Program-made: the position numbers and the translations under genes
Shown: positions 14,578-21,468 of the stretch, one piece after another
Layout: every line of letters begins with the position of its first letter
Numbering within the stretch: the first letter of the stretch is position 1
DNA from: a virus
Virus record (IMG/VR): IMGVR_UViG_3300030108_005504
Location: 1-21,674 of that record
Reading direction: 5' to 3' (one strand)
DNA: 21,674 nucleotides
The notes under the pieces: model-generated
Databases searched by the model: none
Told to the model about the DNA's origin: nothing
The model's input: the letters and a program-made list of their open reading frames with translations, nothing else

Positions 14578-15422
14578 AAAAAATTTGAAGCATCCAGTGT
14601 GATAGGAGTTTCAAATGTAGCAGGAGATCCCTGTTCTACCAAGGACTGAGGTGATTGTACAGTGATCGGCTTGATGGATCCTTGTGATCTTAGATCGTCC
14701 ATACCTGCTTTGATCATGTTTGCTTCTTGTGAATCGATGTTCATCACCCAATTCATAATCTGTGATCTGTCTGTCACTGTTTCCTCTTGAGGTGTAGTGA
14801 CTGACTCAATCGAGTCAACCAAAGTTTCAATGTTGTAGTTTGTTAATTTACTGAATATTTCTTGATACTTGATTAGTTTCTGTTCTTCTGTAAGGTTGGC
14901 GTCGTTCATTGTTTTGATCATGCGTTGCTCTTCATATGATTTAAGTTGCAGTTTACTCATCTGTTGATAGTTAAGCGGCTTAATTTTTACAATGATGCCA
15001 TTGCTCATTGTGATGTTGTCATTGATGTGTACCTGCGATAATTTTTCCATAGTTTGATTGAGATCGACCTGTACAGTGATTGTTTCTTTGGACTTTGGTA
15101 CAGTCACCATCATGTCCATGTTGGATCCGTATGTTGCTATCCTAATTGAAACTAATACAGCATCCAAATCAATTGACGGCATGTGCCATGGATTAACAAT
15201 GGATGGTACACAAGATTTAATCACATCCACTGTGGCCTGTCCGTTCATTAAGGAATCAGGTTGCTTCATGACAATTTCGTCTCGAGCAGTCATGGCATAC
15301 ACAGAATGTTCATCAGTGACAGAGTCCGCCAATGAACCAGTCGGCCAATAGCGACCACCACTTGGCAGTTTCATTGCCAATTGTGGTTGCCTGAAATAAT
15401 TTTCTAGTGGTTTTTGTGTCAT
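14541..15422 (-). CDS. 26: Baseplate hub assembly protein gp26-like (PF12322-type)
   Basis: This 293-residue protein begins MTQKPLENYFRQPQLAMKLP followed by SGGRYWPTG, the characteristic opening of T4-like base plate proteins of the gp26 family. MTARDEIVMKQPDSLMNG follows near 43-60, then VIKSCVPSIVNPW near 67-79. The middle has VKIKPLNYQQMSKLQLKSYE, similar to tail chaperone/gp26 proteins. The length is somewhat above T4 gp26 (208 residues). The gene ends 12 codons after a slippery site, with the gp51-like frame continuing beyond. A late box lies 19 bases upstream of the ATG. It is divergent from the tape measure gene, 37 bases apart. The arrangement suggests a chaperone of tape measure or hub assembly. 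Confidence 0.75.
   Translation of the reverse strand: MTQKPLENYFRQPQLAMKLPSGGRYWPTGSLADSVTDEHSVYAMTARDEIVMKQPDSLMNGQATVDVIKSCVPSIVNPWHMPSIDLDAVLVSIRIATYGSNMDMMVTVPKSKETITVQVDLNQTMEKLSQVHINDNITMSNGIIVKIKPLNYQQMSKLQLKSYEEQRMIKTMNDANLTEEQKLIKYQEIFSKLTNYNIETLVDSIESVTTPQEETVTDRSQIMNWVMNIDSQEANMIKAGMDDLRSQGSIKPITVQSPQSLVEQGSPATFETPITLDASNFFGLKSFRSRNLT
14577..14586 (-). other. Candidate -1 ribosomal frameshift site
   Basis: Read on the reverse strand as codons of gp26, TCA AAT TTT TTC contains two overlapping heptamers of the form X XXY YYZ: A AAT TTT and T TTT TTC. Slippage on T TTT TTC keeps Phe-Phe and moves the ribosome into the 76-codon open frame downstream. No strong downstream stem-loop was found by eye. 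Confidence 0.6.
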
Positions 15423-15429
15423 ATAAATA
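15422..15429 (+). promoter_or_regulatory. Late promoter box for the tape measure gene
   Basis: Perfect TATAAATA. It overlaps the start codon of the divergent gp26 gene (15420-15422). The ATG of the tape measure gene is 30 bases further on, so a leader of about 25 bases is predicted. Confidence 0.75.
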
Positions 15430-15441
15430 TTATGTAGTGAA

Positions 15442-15449
15442 TATTTATG
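15442..15449 (-). promoter_or_regulatory. Late promoter box for gp26
   Basis: The reverse strand reads CATAAATA, one base from consensus, followed by TTCAC as at the 14344 promoter. It lies 19 bases upstream of the gp26 ATG. It faces the rightward box at 15422-15429 with only 12 bases between, so the two transcripts would overlap at their 5' ends. Confidence 0.65.
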
Positions 15450-15459
15450 TACGCAGATA

Positions 15460-17532
15460 ATGGATGATATAATTCAGGACATCAAAAATGCCTTAGGCAC
15501 TGATTTACCAAAATGGGCCACAGAAAGCACCCTTGCGGAAATAAAAAAAATTCTTGAAGGTTCAGGCGATGGATTGAAAAGTCTAAAAAATGCCAATGAA
15601 AACATAGGTAGTAAATTCAAATCAGGAACTTTCATTGGCGGACTGTATCAAGCACAGTTAGAGAGCGAAAAATTAGCATCTAAAACATCTGTGGTACGTG
15701 ATGTATTGGGCGAAATAGCACAAATAGGTGGCATTGCCGCCAGATCAGTGTTTAACAGCTCAGGAAAGTTTTCAGATCTTAATCCAATCATTGATGCAAC
15801 TTCAGGAGCAGCTGCCAATTTAGCATCACAGTTTGGTCCATTAGGACAGGTGGTAGGAGCCACTATTCTAGCTTTTAGTAAGTTGAGACAGGCACAAAAT
15901 GAAATATTAGATAATCAGGTTCAAGGATTCATGCAGTTGAGTAAATCAGGACTGAACTTGACCACAGATATACAAGATCTAAATGTGGCAGCTTTGAGAG
16001 CAAGATTGAATCTTGATGTTTTGGCTGATGTGGTCACCGCCAATGCGTCTGGCATCACAGCACTAGGTGGAGAATTCACAAGAGGAGTAAGTAGATTCTT
16101 ACAACTACAGACTGACATCAGTGAACGTGAAAACAACATGCTAGAACGTATGGGCCTCAACATACAAGAACAGGCCATGTTCCTAGGTGAATTCATCGAA
16201 AACAATCAGCGTAATGCTGTGTTGGCCAACATGTCGCAAGGACAACTTGCTGACACTGTATTTGGACTTGCCAAAAACATGAGAATCCTTGCTGAACTGA
16301 CAGGTGAGGACATCAACACACAACGACAAGCACAGATGCAGGTGGCCGGAGACATGGCCTTCCAAGCAAGAATCAGGGAACTTACAATAGCCGGACAAAC
16401 AAAAGAAGCTGCCGCTCTTAATCAATTGGTGGCTACACTTGAGACTGTCAATCCTGATCTAGCACGTTTGGTAAAACAGAGTGTCAGCACTGTGGGCATG
16501 GGATTTGATGCACAGACAGCTGTGTTGGCTCAAGTGTTGGGCGGACAAGAAAGCATCAATAAAATTTTAGGAGGTGTGGAAGACATTGAAGATGTGCCCA
16601 AAGTTGTAGCAGACCTCTTGGAACTGTCCAATCAAGCTGCCAACAGCACCAACAACCTGCAGATGGCACAATTGTCACTGGGCGGAATAACAAATGAATA
16701 TTTCCAAGCACTTCAAGATGTAATTGAATCAGGTGGAAGATTTGATAACATCCTCAAGGCAGCCGAAGAAGATGGTATATCAGTAGCAGAGTATCTCGAA
16801 CAGATGTTTGCTGATACCACAGACGGCGCAGAAACAGTAGCCACTTCCAGCATGTTGCTGATGGATGCCGCCATTGAACTTGACAAAGCTGCCAAAACAT
16901 TTAATGCCGCTGTGTTGGCAAATTTTGACGATCTGTTTGACAAGCAAATTACATCCAACAATAAATTAGCAGAAGATTTAAAAATAATAACAAGCGACAA
17001 TGCTAACGTTTTTCAAAAGAGTTTGGCAGGATTCGAACTATTGTTAGAAACAAGTGGAGCGGCCACGTTCGATAGATACATAGGCGAATTTGTTGACGCA
17101 CTTACTGGAGACTTTTTCAACTATTCAGAGGGCGGATTTTTTGGATCTCTTAAAAATCTAATAGTAGGAGCAACACCTAATCTAGAACAAAATTACACTG
17201 GCGGCCTTGGATTTCCTGGACAACTCAGTATGGTAGGAGAAGGTGGTGCTGAATTAGTAAGATTTGGTCAACTAGGCGAAGTAATCAATAATACAACAAC
17301 AACAGACATCATGGGTGCCGCGGCAGGCATTGTAGACGCACTAAAATCACCAGTCAGCACACAACAACAAAATACCAACCAGATAGCTGACACAACCACT
17401 CAACTACAAAACAACATAAGAAATATGTCAGACGATCTTCTCAAACAAATTGCTGAAACACTCAATCAATCCAACATGATTCAATCCAACATGCTCAAAG
17501 AAACCAAAAGGGTTAAACGCTTTGACTATTAA
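15460..17532 (+). CDS. Tail tape measure protein (gp29-like)
   Basis: The 690-residue protein is largely helical and rich in Ala, Gln and Leu, with long stretches lacking Pro. Hydrophobic segments lie near 105-150 (ATSGAAANLASQFGPLGQVV, then GATILAF), as in tape measure proteins that set tail length and enter the cell envelope during infection. A Gly-rich patch GGLGFPGQLSMVGEGGAELV near 583-602 is typical of tape measure C-terminal regions. A final coiled segment includes a small tandem repeat (QSNMIQSNML, encoded near 17468-17497). T4 gp29 has 590 residues. It is next to gp26/gp51, whose products act in hub and tape measure assembly in T4. No Shine-Dalgarno site precedes the ATG. The function is assigned by size, composition and context. 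Confidence 0.7.
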   Translation: MDDIIQDIKNALGTDLPKWATESTLAEIKKILEGSGDGLKSLKNANENIGSKFKSGTFIGGLYQAQLESEKLASKTSVVRDVLGEIAQIGGIAARSVFNSSGKFSDLNPIIDATSGAAANLASQFGPLGQVVGATILAFSKLRQAQNEILDNQVQGFMQLSKSGLNLTTDIQDLNVAALRARLNLDVLADVVTANASGITALGGEFTRGVSRFLQLQTDISERENNMLERMGLNIQEQAMFLGEFIENNQRNAVLANMSQGQLADTVFGLAKNMRILAELTGEDINTQRQAQMQVAGDMAFQARIRELTIAGQTKEAAALNQLVATLETVNPDLARLVKQSVSTVGMGFDAQTAVLAQVLGGQESINKILGGVEDIEDVPKVVADLLELSNQAANSTNNLQMAQLSLGGITNEYFQALQDVIESGGRFDNILKAAEEDGISVAEYLEQMFADTTDGAETVATSSMLLMDAAIELDKAAKTFNAAVLANFDDLFDKQITSNNKLAEDLKIITSDNANVFQKSLAGFELLLETSGAATFDRYIGEFVDALTGDFFNYSEGGFFGSLKNLIVGATPNLEQNYTGGLGFPGQLSMVGEGGAELVRFGQLGEVINNTTTTDIMGAAAGIVDALKSPVSTQQQNTNQIADTTTQLQNNIRNMSDDLLKQIAETLNQSNMIQSNMLKETKRVKRFDY

Positions 17533-17536
17533 ATAC

Positions 17537-17565
17537 TTGCAAAGCAGACAGGAAACACATATAAT
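17537..17565 (+). promoter_or_regulatory. Sigma70-type promoter before the portal gene
   Basis: TTGCAA at 17537-17542, a 17-base spacer and TATAAT at 17560-17565. The ATG of the portal gene begins seven bases further on, leaving a leader of about one base. A weak late-like box (TTAAATAC) overlaps its upstream side. The hexamers and spacing match those of gp55 and gp47, which is unexpected for a structural gene. Confidence 0.6.
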
Positions 17566-17572
17566 ATAAGTC

Positions 17573-19300
17573 ATGAGTTGGAAAAAGTATTTTAATTTAG
17601 TCAAGCCAGATGGAAGCATGTCACCTGTGTCAGGTGCCAACACTGCTTCGAATCCAATGAATCAAGTGGGTCGTAGAAACTACACATCCTATCTGCCAGA
17701 AGTTTACACAGGCCATCCCAACAGAATGGAAAGATACTTCCAATATGATCAAATGGATCAAGATTCAGAAGTAAATGCCGCACTGGACATCATTGCTGAG
17801 TTCTGTACTCAACCTAATAAACAAACTGAGACTCCTTTTGATCTACACTACAAAGACAAACCAACTGAAACAGAAGCATTAATTCTAAGGGATGCACTGA
17901 AACAATTTTCCACACTCAACGAATGGAATCGCAGAGCATTTAGGATGTTTCGCAACACATTAAAATATGGGGATTCATTTTTCATAAGAGATCCTGAAAC
18001 ACAGGAACTAATTCATGTTGCCGCATCCAAATGTGACAAAGTCATTGTTAATGAATCACAAGGCAAAAGGCCAGAACAATATGTGTTTAGAGACTTAAAC
18101 TTAAATTTAGAATCACTGTCTGCTTCACAAGTGGCAGCCAACGTGACTTATTCTTCTCCAGGTTCAAGTGCTGTGGCCGGAGGCAGTTATGGCAGTGGAC
18201 AACAAGGCATGGCAGGTGGAGCGGGCTACGCCGGTACATACGGACAACAAGGCGGAAGATTTGAAACAACAATCAATCAATATGCTGTGGATGCCAATCA
18301 TGTGTGTCATGTAAGTTTAAGTGAAGGACTTGATTCCAACTTTCCATTCGGCACATCCATATTAGAAACTGTCTTCAAAACATTCAAGCAAAAAGAATTA
18401 TTGGAAGATGCTATAATAATTTATAGAGTACATCGTGCTCCTGAAAGACGTGTGTTCTACATTGATGTAGGCAACATGCCAACACACATGGCCATGGGCT
18501 TTGTGGAACGTGTGAAGAATGAAATACATCAAAGGCGTATTCCTTCCATATCAGGAGGATCTAATCAAATCGATACAACCTTCAATCCACTGTCTATCAA
18601 CGAAGACTACTTCTTCCCGCAGACAGCAGAAGGTAGAGGATCAAAAGTTGAAACACTGCCAGGTGGCACCAACTTAGGCGAGATTGATGACCTAAGATAC
18701 TTTACAAACAAATTGTACAGAGCATTGAGAATTCCTTCATCGTATTTGCCAACTGGTCCAGATGACGGAGCTAATCCACAGTATTCAGATGGCAGAGTAG
18801 GCACAGCATACATTCAAGAACTGAGATTTAACAAATACTGCGAAAGACTACAGGAAATTTTAGTGCCTGCCATTAATAAAGAATTCAAACTGTTTCTCAA
18901 AAACAGAGGCATCAACATTGACACGTCACTGTTTGATCTTAAATTTAATACTCCACAAAATTTTGCCGCATACAGACAAATTGAACTGGACAATCAACGT
19001 GTCCAAGCGTTCACACAGATTGAACAGGTGCCATATCTATCCAAAAGATTTGCCCTCAAAAGATTCTTAGGATTATCAGAAGAAGAAATGGCACAGAATC
19101 AAAAGATGTGGACAGAAGAAAAAGGCGAAAGTAAAGAAGACGCTGTCCAAGGGCAAGATCTTAGAAATGTTGGCGTCACAGGTGGAGGCATTGCTTCTGA
19201 TATAGATGCCCAGACAGGAGATGTTGAACCTGAAACTCCAATTGAACCAGGCGAAGAAGGTGATCTTGTTGCCGGTGATGAAGGCGGAGATGAGGAATAA
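17573..19300 (+). CDS. 20: Portal vertex protein gp20
   Basis: The 575-residue portal forms the 12-subunit ring at one capsid vertex through which DNA is packaged and the tail attached. Typical gp20 landmarks are RMERYFQYDQMDQDSEVNAA followed by LDIIAEFC near 46-73, RAFRMFRNTLKYGDSFFIRD near 121-140, VHRAPERRVFYIDVGNMP near 285-302 and LYRALRIPSSYLPTGPDDG near 381-399. The length agrees with T4 gp20 (524) plus a Gly/Ser/Gln-rich insertion at about 198-225 and an acidic C-terminal tail (EGDLVAGDEGGDEE). There is no good Shine-Dalgarno site; a sigma70-type promoter ends seven bases upstream. Capsid assembly genes follow in the T4 order. Confidence 0.95.
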   Translation: MSWKKYFNLVKPDGSMSPVSGANTASNPMNQVGRRNYTSYLPEVYTGHPNRMERYFQYDQMDQDSEVNAALDIIAEFCTQPNKQTETPFDLHYKDKPTETEALILRDALKQFSTLNEWNRRAFRMFRNTLKYGDSFFIRDPETQELIHVAASKCDKVIVNESQGKRPEQYVFRDLNLNLESLSASQVAANVTYSSPGSSAVAGGSYGSGQQGMAGGAGYAGTYGQQGGRFETTINQYAVDANHVCHVSLSEGLDSNFPFGTSILETVFKTFKQKELLEDAIIIYRVHRAPERRVFYIDVGNMPTHMAMGFVERVKNEIHQRRIPSISGGSNQIDTTFNPLSINEDYFFPQTAEGRGSKVETLPGGTNLGEIDDLRYFTNKLYRALRIPSSYLPTGPDDGANPQYSDGRVGTAYIQELRFNKYCERLQEILVPAINKEFKLFLKNRGINIDTSLFDLKFNTPQNFAAYRQIELDNQRVQAFTQIEQVPYLSKRFALKRFLGLSEEEMAQNQKMWTEEKGESKEDAVQGQDLRNVGVTGGGIASDIDAQTGDVEPETPIEPGEEGDLVAGDEGGDEE

Positions 19301-19306
19301 TAAATA
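19299..19306 (+). promoter_or_regulatory. Late promoter box inside the end of gp20
   Basis: AATAAATA spans the gp20 stop codon and is followed by five bases (ACGGT) and the ATG at 19312. Spacing is identical to the gp48 and 14338 promoters, again predicting a transcript that begins on the ATG. Confidence 0.65.
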
Positions 19307-19311
19307 ACGGT

Positions 19312-19548
19312 ATGCAACTGTTTGAATTTTTTGATTCTTTAGACAACAACACAAGATACGACCACACACAGGATAAAACTGTGTATGACATGACACAAGA
19401 TACTAGAAAATCTCGACTTACTTTACAAATGATCAACGGACTACGCGAGACCATGCAGAAAAGACGTGAAGAACAAAGAGAAGACAGAGCTCTCTATCAA
19501 AAAATGTACGGCGGATCAGTTACAGACAACGCCGAACCCACTCTTTAA
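19312..19548 (+). CDS. Small charged hypothetical protein of the head gene cluster
   Basis: The 78-residue product lies between portal and prohead core genes. It is highly charged and helical, with RKSRLTLQMINGLRETMQKR followed by REEQREDRALYQKMYGG near 32-68 as a likely amphipathic helix or coiled coil. T4 has small prohead core proteins (gp67, gp68) in this interval, so an assembly role is plausible, but I see no clear match to either. The ATG is five bases after a late box and there is no Shine-Dalgarno site. The next gene begins 16 bases after its stop. Confidence 0.6.
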   Translation: MQLFEFFDSLDNNTRYDHTQDKTVYDMTQDTRKSRLTLQMINGLRETMQKRREEQREDRALYQKMYGGSVTDNAEPTL

Positions 19549-19564
19549 TAACTAATTTTCATAA

Positions 19565-20449
19565 ATGGCAGGAAGAAGAACAGCGTTTAAAATTGCCGCT
19601 TGTGAGGCGTTGGTCAAAGGACAATCAACATTCACAAAATTCGGCAAGTCAGTCAATATCAGTGATTGGTTAACCCCTGAAGAACAGGCTAATCCAAAAC
19701 AATCTCTTGAAGCGTTACAGAAACTTATACAGCAACAAAAGCCTGCTGTATCTCTTCCTAAAGAACTTCCACCCACTGTTCCTGTCAAAGACACTGATTA
19801 TAAGCCTGATGGCGACATTTGTTTTATTATAGCCAACGGCGAATCTAGAAAGAACTTTGACCTAAACAAAATAAAGGATAAAGGATACATTATAGGCATG
19901 AATGTTTTGCCAATTTTTGAGGATTTTTGGCCAGACGCACTTGTTTCTGTGGACATAGCAACTGTCAAATACATTTGTAGCCACGCCAAACAAGTTCCTG
20001 ACAAACTTGAAATGTGGTCATATCCCAGAGGTGGAGTCAAAGACCCTAGAGTCAAAAGACTTGCCAAAGATTGGGGATGGTCATCAGGTCCTACATCAAC
20101 TAGAATAGCACTAGAATACAAAAAATTTAAAACAATCTACATATTAGGCATGGATTTTTTTGGTATTACGCCAGAAGGAACAATAGACGAAAAAAATGGA
20201 CGCAAATTAAACAATATGTACAAGGGCATGGATCGATATCGCAGATCCAATTCAGATCGTACATATTTTGGAAACTGGCTAAACCAGATGATAACCAATA
20301 CATCTAATCATCCTCACGCAAAATTTTATCATGTAGTGCTTGAAAATCAAAAATCTCCCAATAAACTAGCACAAAAGAACAATTGGATTGATATTACATA
20401 CAATGTGTTTGAAGGACATCTGTCAAAAATGCCCAAAAAAAGCTCTTAA
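19565..20449 (+). CDS. DUF115/glycosyltransferase-like Rossmann protein
   Basis: This 294-residue protein has two parts. Residues 1-80 are a helical, Pro-rich leader with no recognised domain. From 83, GDICFIIANGESRKNFDLNK and GYIIGMNVLPIFEDFWPDAL followed by VSVD, then SSGPTSTRIALEYKKFKTIY and ILGMDFFG near 173-200, follow the pattern of DUF115/MptE-like and sialyltransferase-like (GT42) proteins. There a Gly-rich NG[EP]S loop and an LxGxD strand bind a nucleotide. The catalytic reaction is unknown; sugar transfer to a virion or host glycan is one option. It is inserted in the head gene cluster between portal and prohead core. No Shine-Dalgarno site or clear promoter precedes the ATG. A structural role with a repurposed fold cannot be excluded. 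Confidence 0.45.
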   Translation: MAGRRTAFKIAACEALVKGQSTFTKFGKSVNISDWLTPEEQANPKQSLEALQKLIQQQKPAVSLPKELPPTVPVKDTDYKPDGDICFIIANGESRKNFDLNKIKDKGYIIGMNVLPIFEDFWPDALVSVDIATVKYICSHAKQVPDKLEMWSYPRGGVKDPRVKRLAKDWGWSSGPTSTRIALEYKKFKTIYILGMDFFGITPEGTIDEKNGRKLNNMYKGMDRYRRSNSDRTYFGNWLNQMITNTSNHPHAKFYHVVLENQKSPNKLAQKNNWIDITYNVFEGHLSKMPKKSS

Positions 20450-20471
20450 AAGGGCTGTGTTTCCCGTTTTT
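20441..20471 (+). terminator. Weak candidate terminator
   Basis: AGCTCT at 20441-20446 pairs with AGGGCT at 20451-20456 (one T-G pair) around a TAAA loop that contains the stop codon of the preceding gene. A T5 run follows only at 20467-20471. The stem-to-T distance is too long for a standard intrinsic terminator, so this is tentative. Confidence 0.25.
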
Positions 20472-20480
20472 GTTAAATAT

Positions 20481-20498
20481 TTGCCTTAAAGGAGGCAA
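20481..20498 (+). promoter_or_regulatory. Ribosome binding site within a palindrome, prohead core gene
   Basis: TTGCCT (20481-20486) is perfectly complementary to AGGCAA (20493-20498) with TAAAGG between. The strong Shine-Dalgarno AAAGGAGG at 20488-20495 lies partly in the loop and partly in the 3' arm, five bases of spacing from AGGCAA to the ATG at 20504. A late-like GTTAAATA at 20472-20479 precedes it. The hairpin could tune translation of this abundant core protein. Confidence 0.45.
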
Positions 20499-20503
20499 TA
20501 ATC

Positions 20504-21457
20504 ATGTCTAAATTTGAAAAACTCCTTGACTTGCTTGTGAACGAGCAGAAGGACGAAGCTGAAAAGCTTTTCCACGAAATTGTTGTGGAAAAATCACGTT
20601 CTATCTACGAAGGTATCCTAGCAGACGAGGAAGCAGAATCAACTGAAGAATCAGCAGACCAAGATGATGCTGATGAAGTTGATGAAGGAATGCACAAAGA
20701 TAAAAAAGAAAAAGTAAACGCAATGGCACACGGCGATAAGAAAGACAAAGACAAAAAAGAAAAACTTAAAGCCGGCATGCATAAGGAAGATGTAAGCGAT
20801 CCTGAAGACGAAGACGAAAAGGAAGAGCCTGCAGAATCAACTGACGAAACAATCGAAGAAATCGGTGGTGATCAAACTGATGACCTTATTTCAGACATCG
20901 AATCAGAAGCAGAAGGCATGGACATGGACATGGATGATGATAACGATGATGATGAAGGTATGGACCATGACGGTGATTTCGACGATGATGGCGACATGGA
21001 CAAAGAAACTGAGGACATGTTTGAGCCATTAGAAAAAGAACTTGACCAGTTAAAGGCCGAGTTTGCCAGCATGATGGACAAAGATGATGACAAAAAAGAA
21101 GAATCATTAGAAGTTGAAGAGTCCAAAGATGCAGACACCATTGTTAAAGAATATGCTGAAATGGTCAAATCAGGCCATGGAGCAGAAAAAATGGGCAAAG
21201 AAGCAGGTGCTGATCAAAAAAAATCACCTGTAGCTGGAAAAAATAAACCTGTAAATGATGCAAAAGCACATGGCATTGGCGGCGGCGCAGAAGAAAAAGG
21301 CGGCGTTGGCAAAGCACTAACAGGTGACACTGCTAAGCCAATGGGAAAGACATATAAAAACGCAGGTGGTTCAAAATCACAAAAGTTAGATATGGCTCCA
21401 AAGGCAGAAACATCAGAAGGATCAGTTGACGCTAAGTCACCTGTAGCTTCTAAGTAA
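20504..21457 (+). CDS. Acidic prohead core/scaffold protein (gp67/gp68 position)
   Basis: The 317-residue protein has a helical N-terminus (MSKFEKLLDLLVNEQKDEAE followed by KLFHEIVVEKSRSIYEG) and a very acidic low-complexity centre, including MDMDMDDDNDDDEGMDHDGD near 145-165. A helix rich in Leu and Glu follows near 175-215 and a Gly/Lys/Ala-rich tail ends it. Acidic proteins between portal and protease in T4-like phages are internal prohead core components that are cut by the gp21 protease during maturation. Gene order (gp20, this, gp21) fits T4 gp67/gp68, though it is much longer than those (80 and 141 residues). It has the strongest Shine-Dalgarno site in the window, consistent with high expression. 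Sequence identity to gp67 or gp68 is not evident. Confidence 0.65.
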   Translation: MSKFEKLLDLLVNEQKDEAEKLFHEIVVEKSRSIYEGILADEEAESTEESADQDDADEVDEGMHKDKKEKVNAMAHGDKKDKDKKEKLKAGMHKEDVSDPEDEDEKEEPAESTDETIEEIGGDQTDDLISDIESEAEGMDMDMDDDNDDDEGMDHDGDFDDDGDMDKETEDMFEPLEKELDQLKAEFASMMDKDDDKKEESLEVEESKDADTIVKEYAEMVKSGHGAEKMGKEAGADQKKSPVAGKNKPVNDAKAHGIGGGAEEKGGVGKALTGDTAKPMGKTYKNAGGSKSQKLDMAPKAETSEGSVDAKSPVASK

Positions 21458-21468
21458 GGAACTAGGAT

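Noticed and set aside
17465-17500. Tandem repeat in the tape measure gene as a recombination site
   Set aside because: Only two short copies (encoding QSNMIQSNML), in frame; ordinary for the coiled end of such proteins.
20872-21198. Minus-strand Ser/Met-rich frame opposite the prohead core gene
   Set aside because: It mirrors the Asp/Glu repeats of the real gene and has no start signals.
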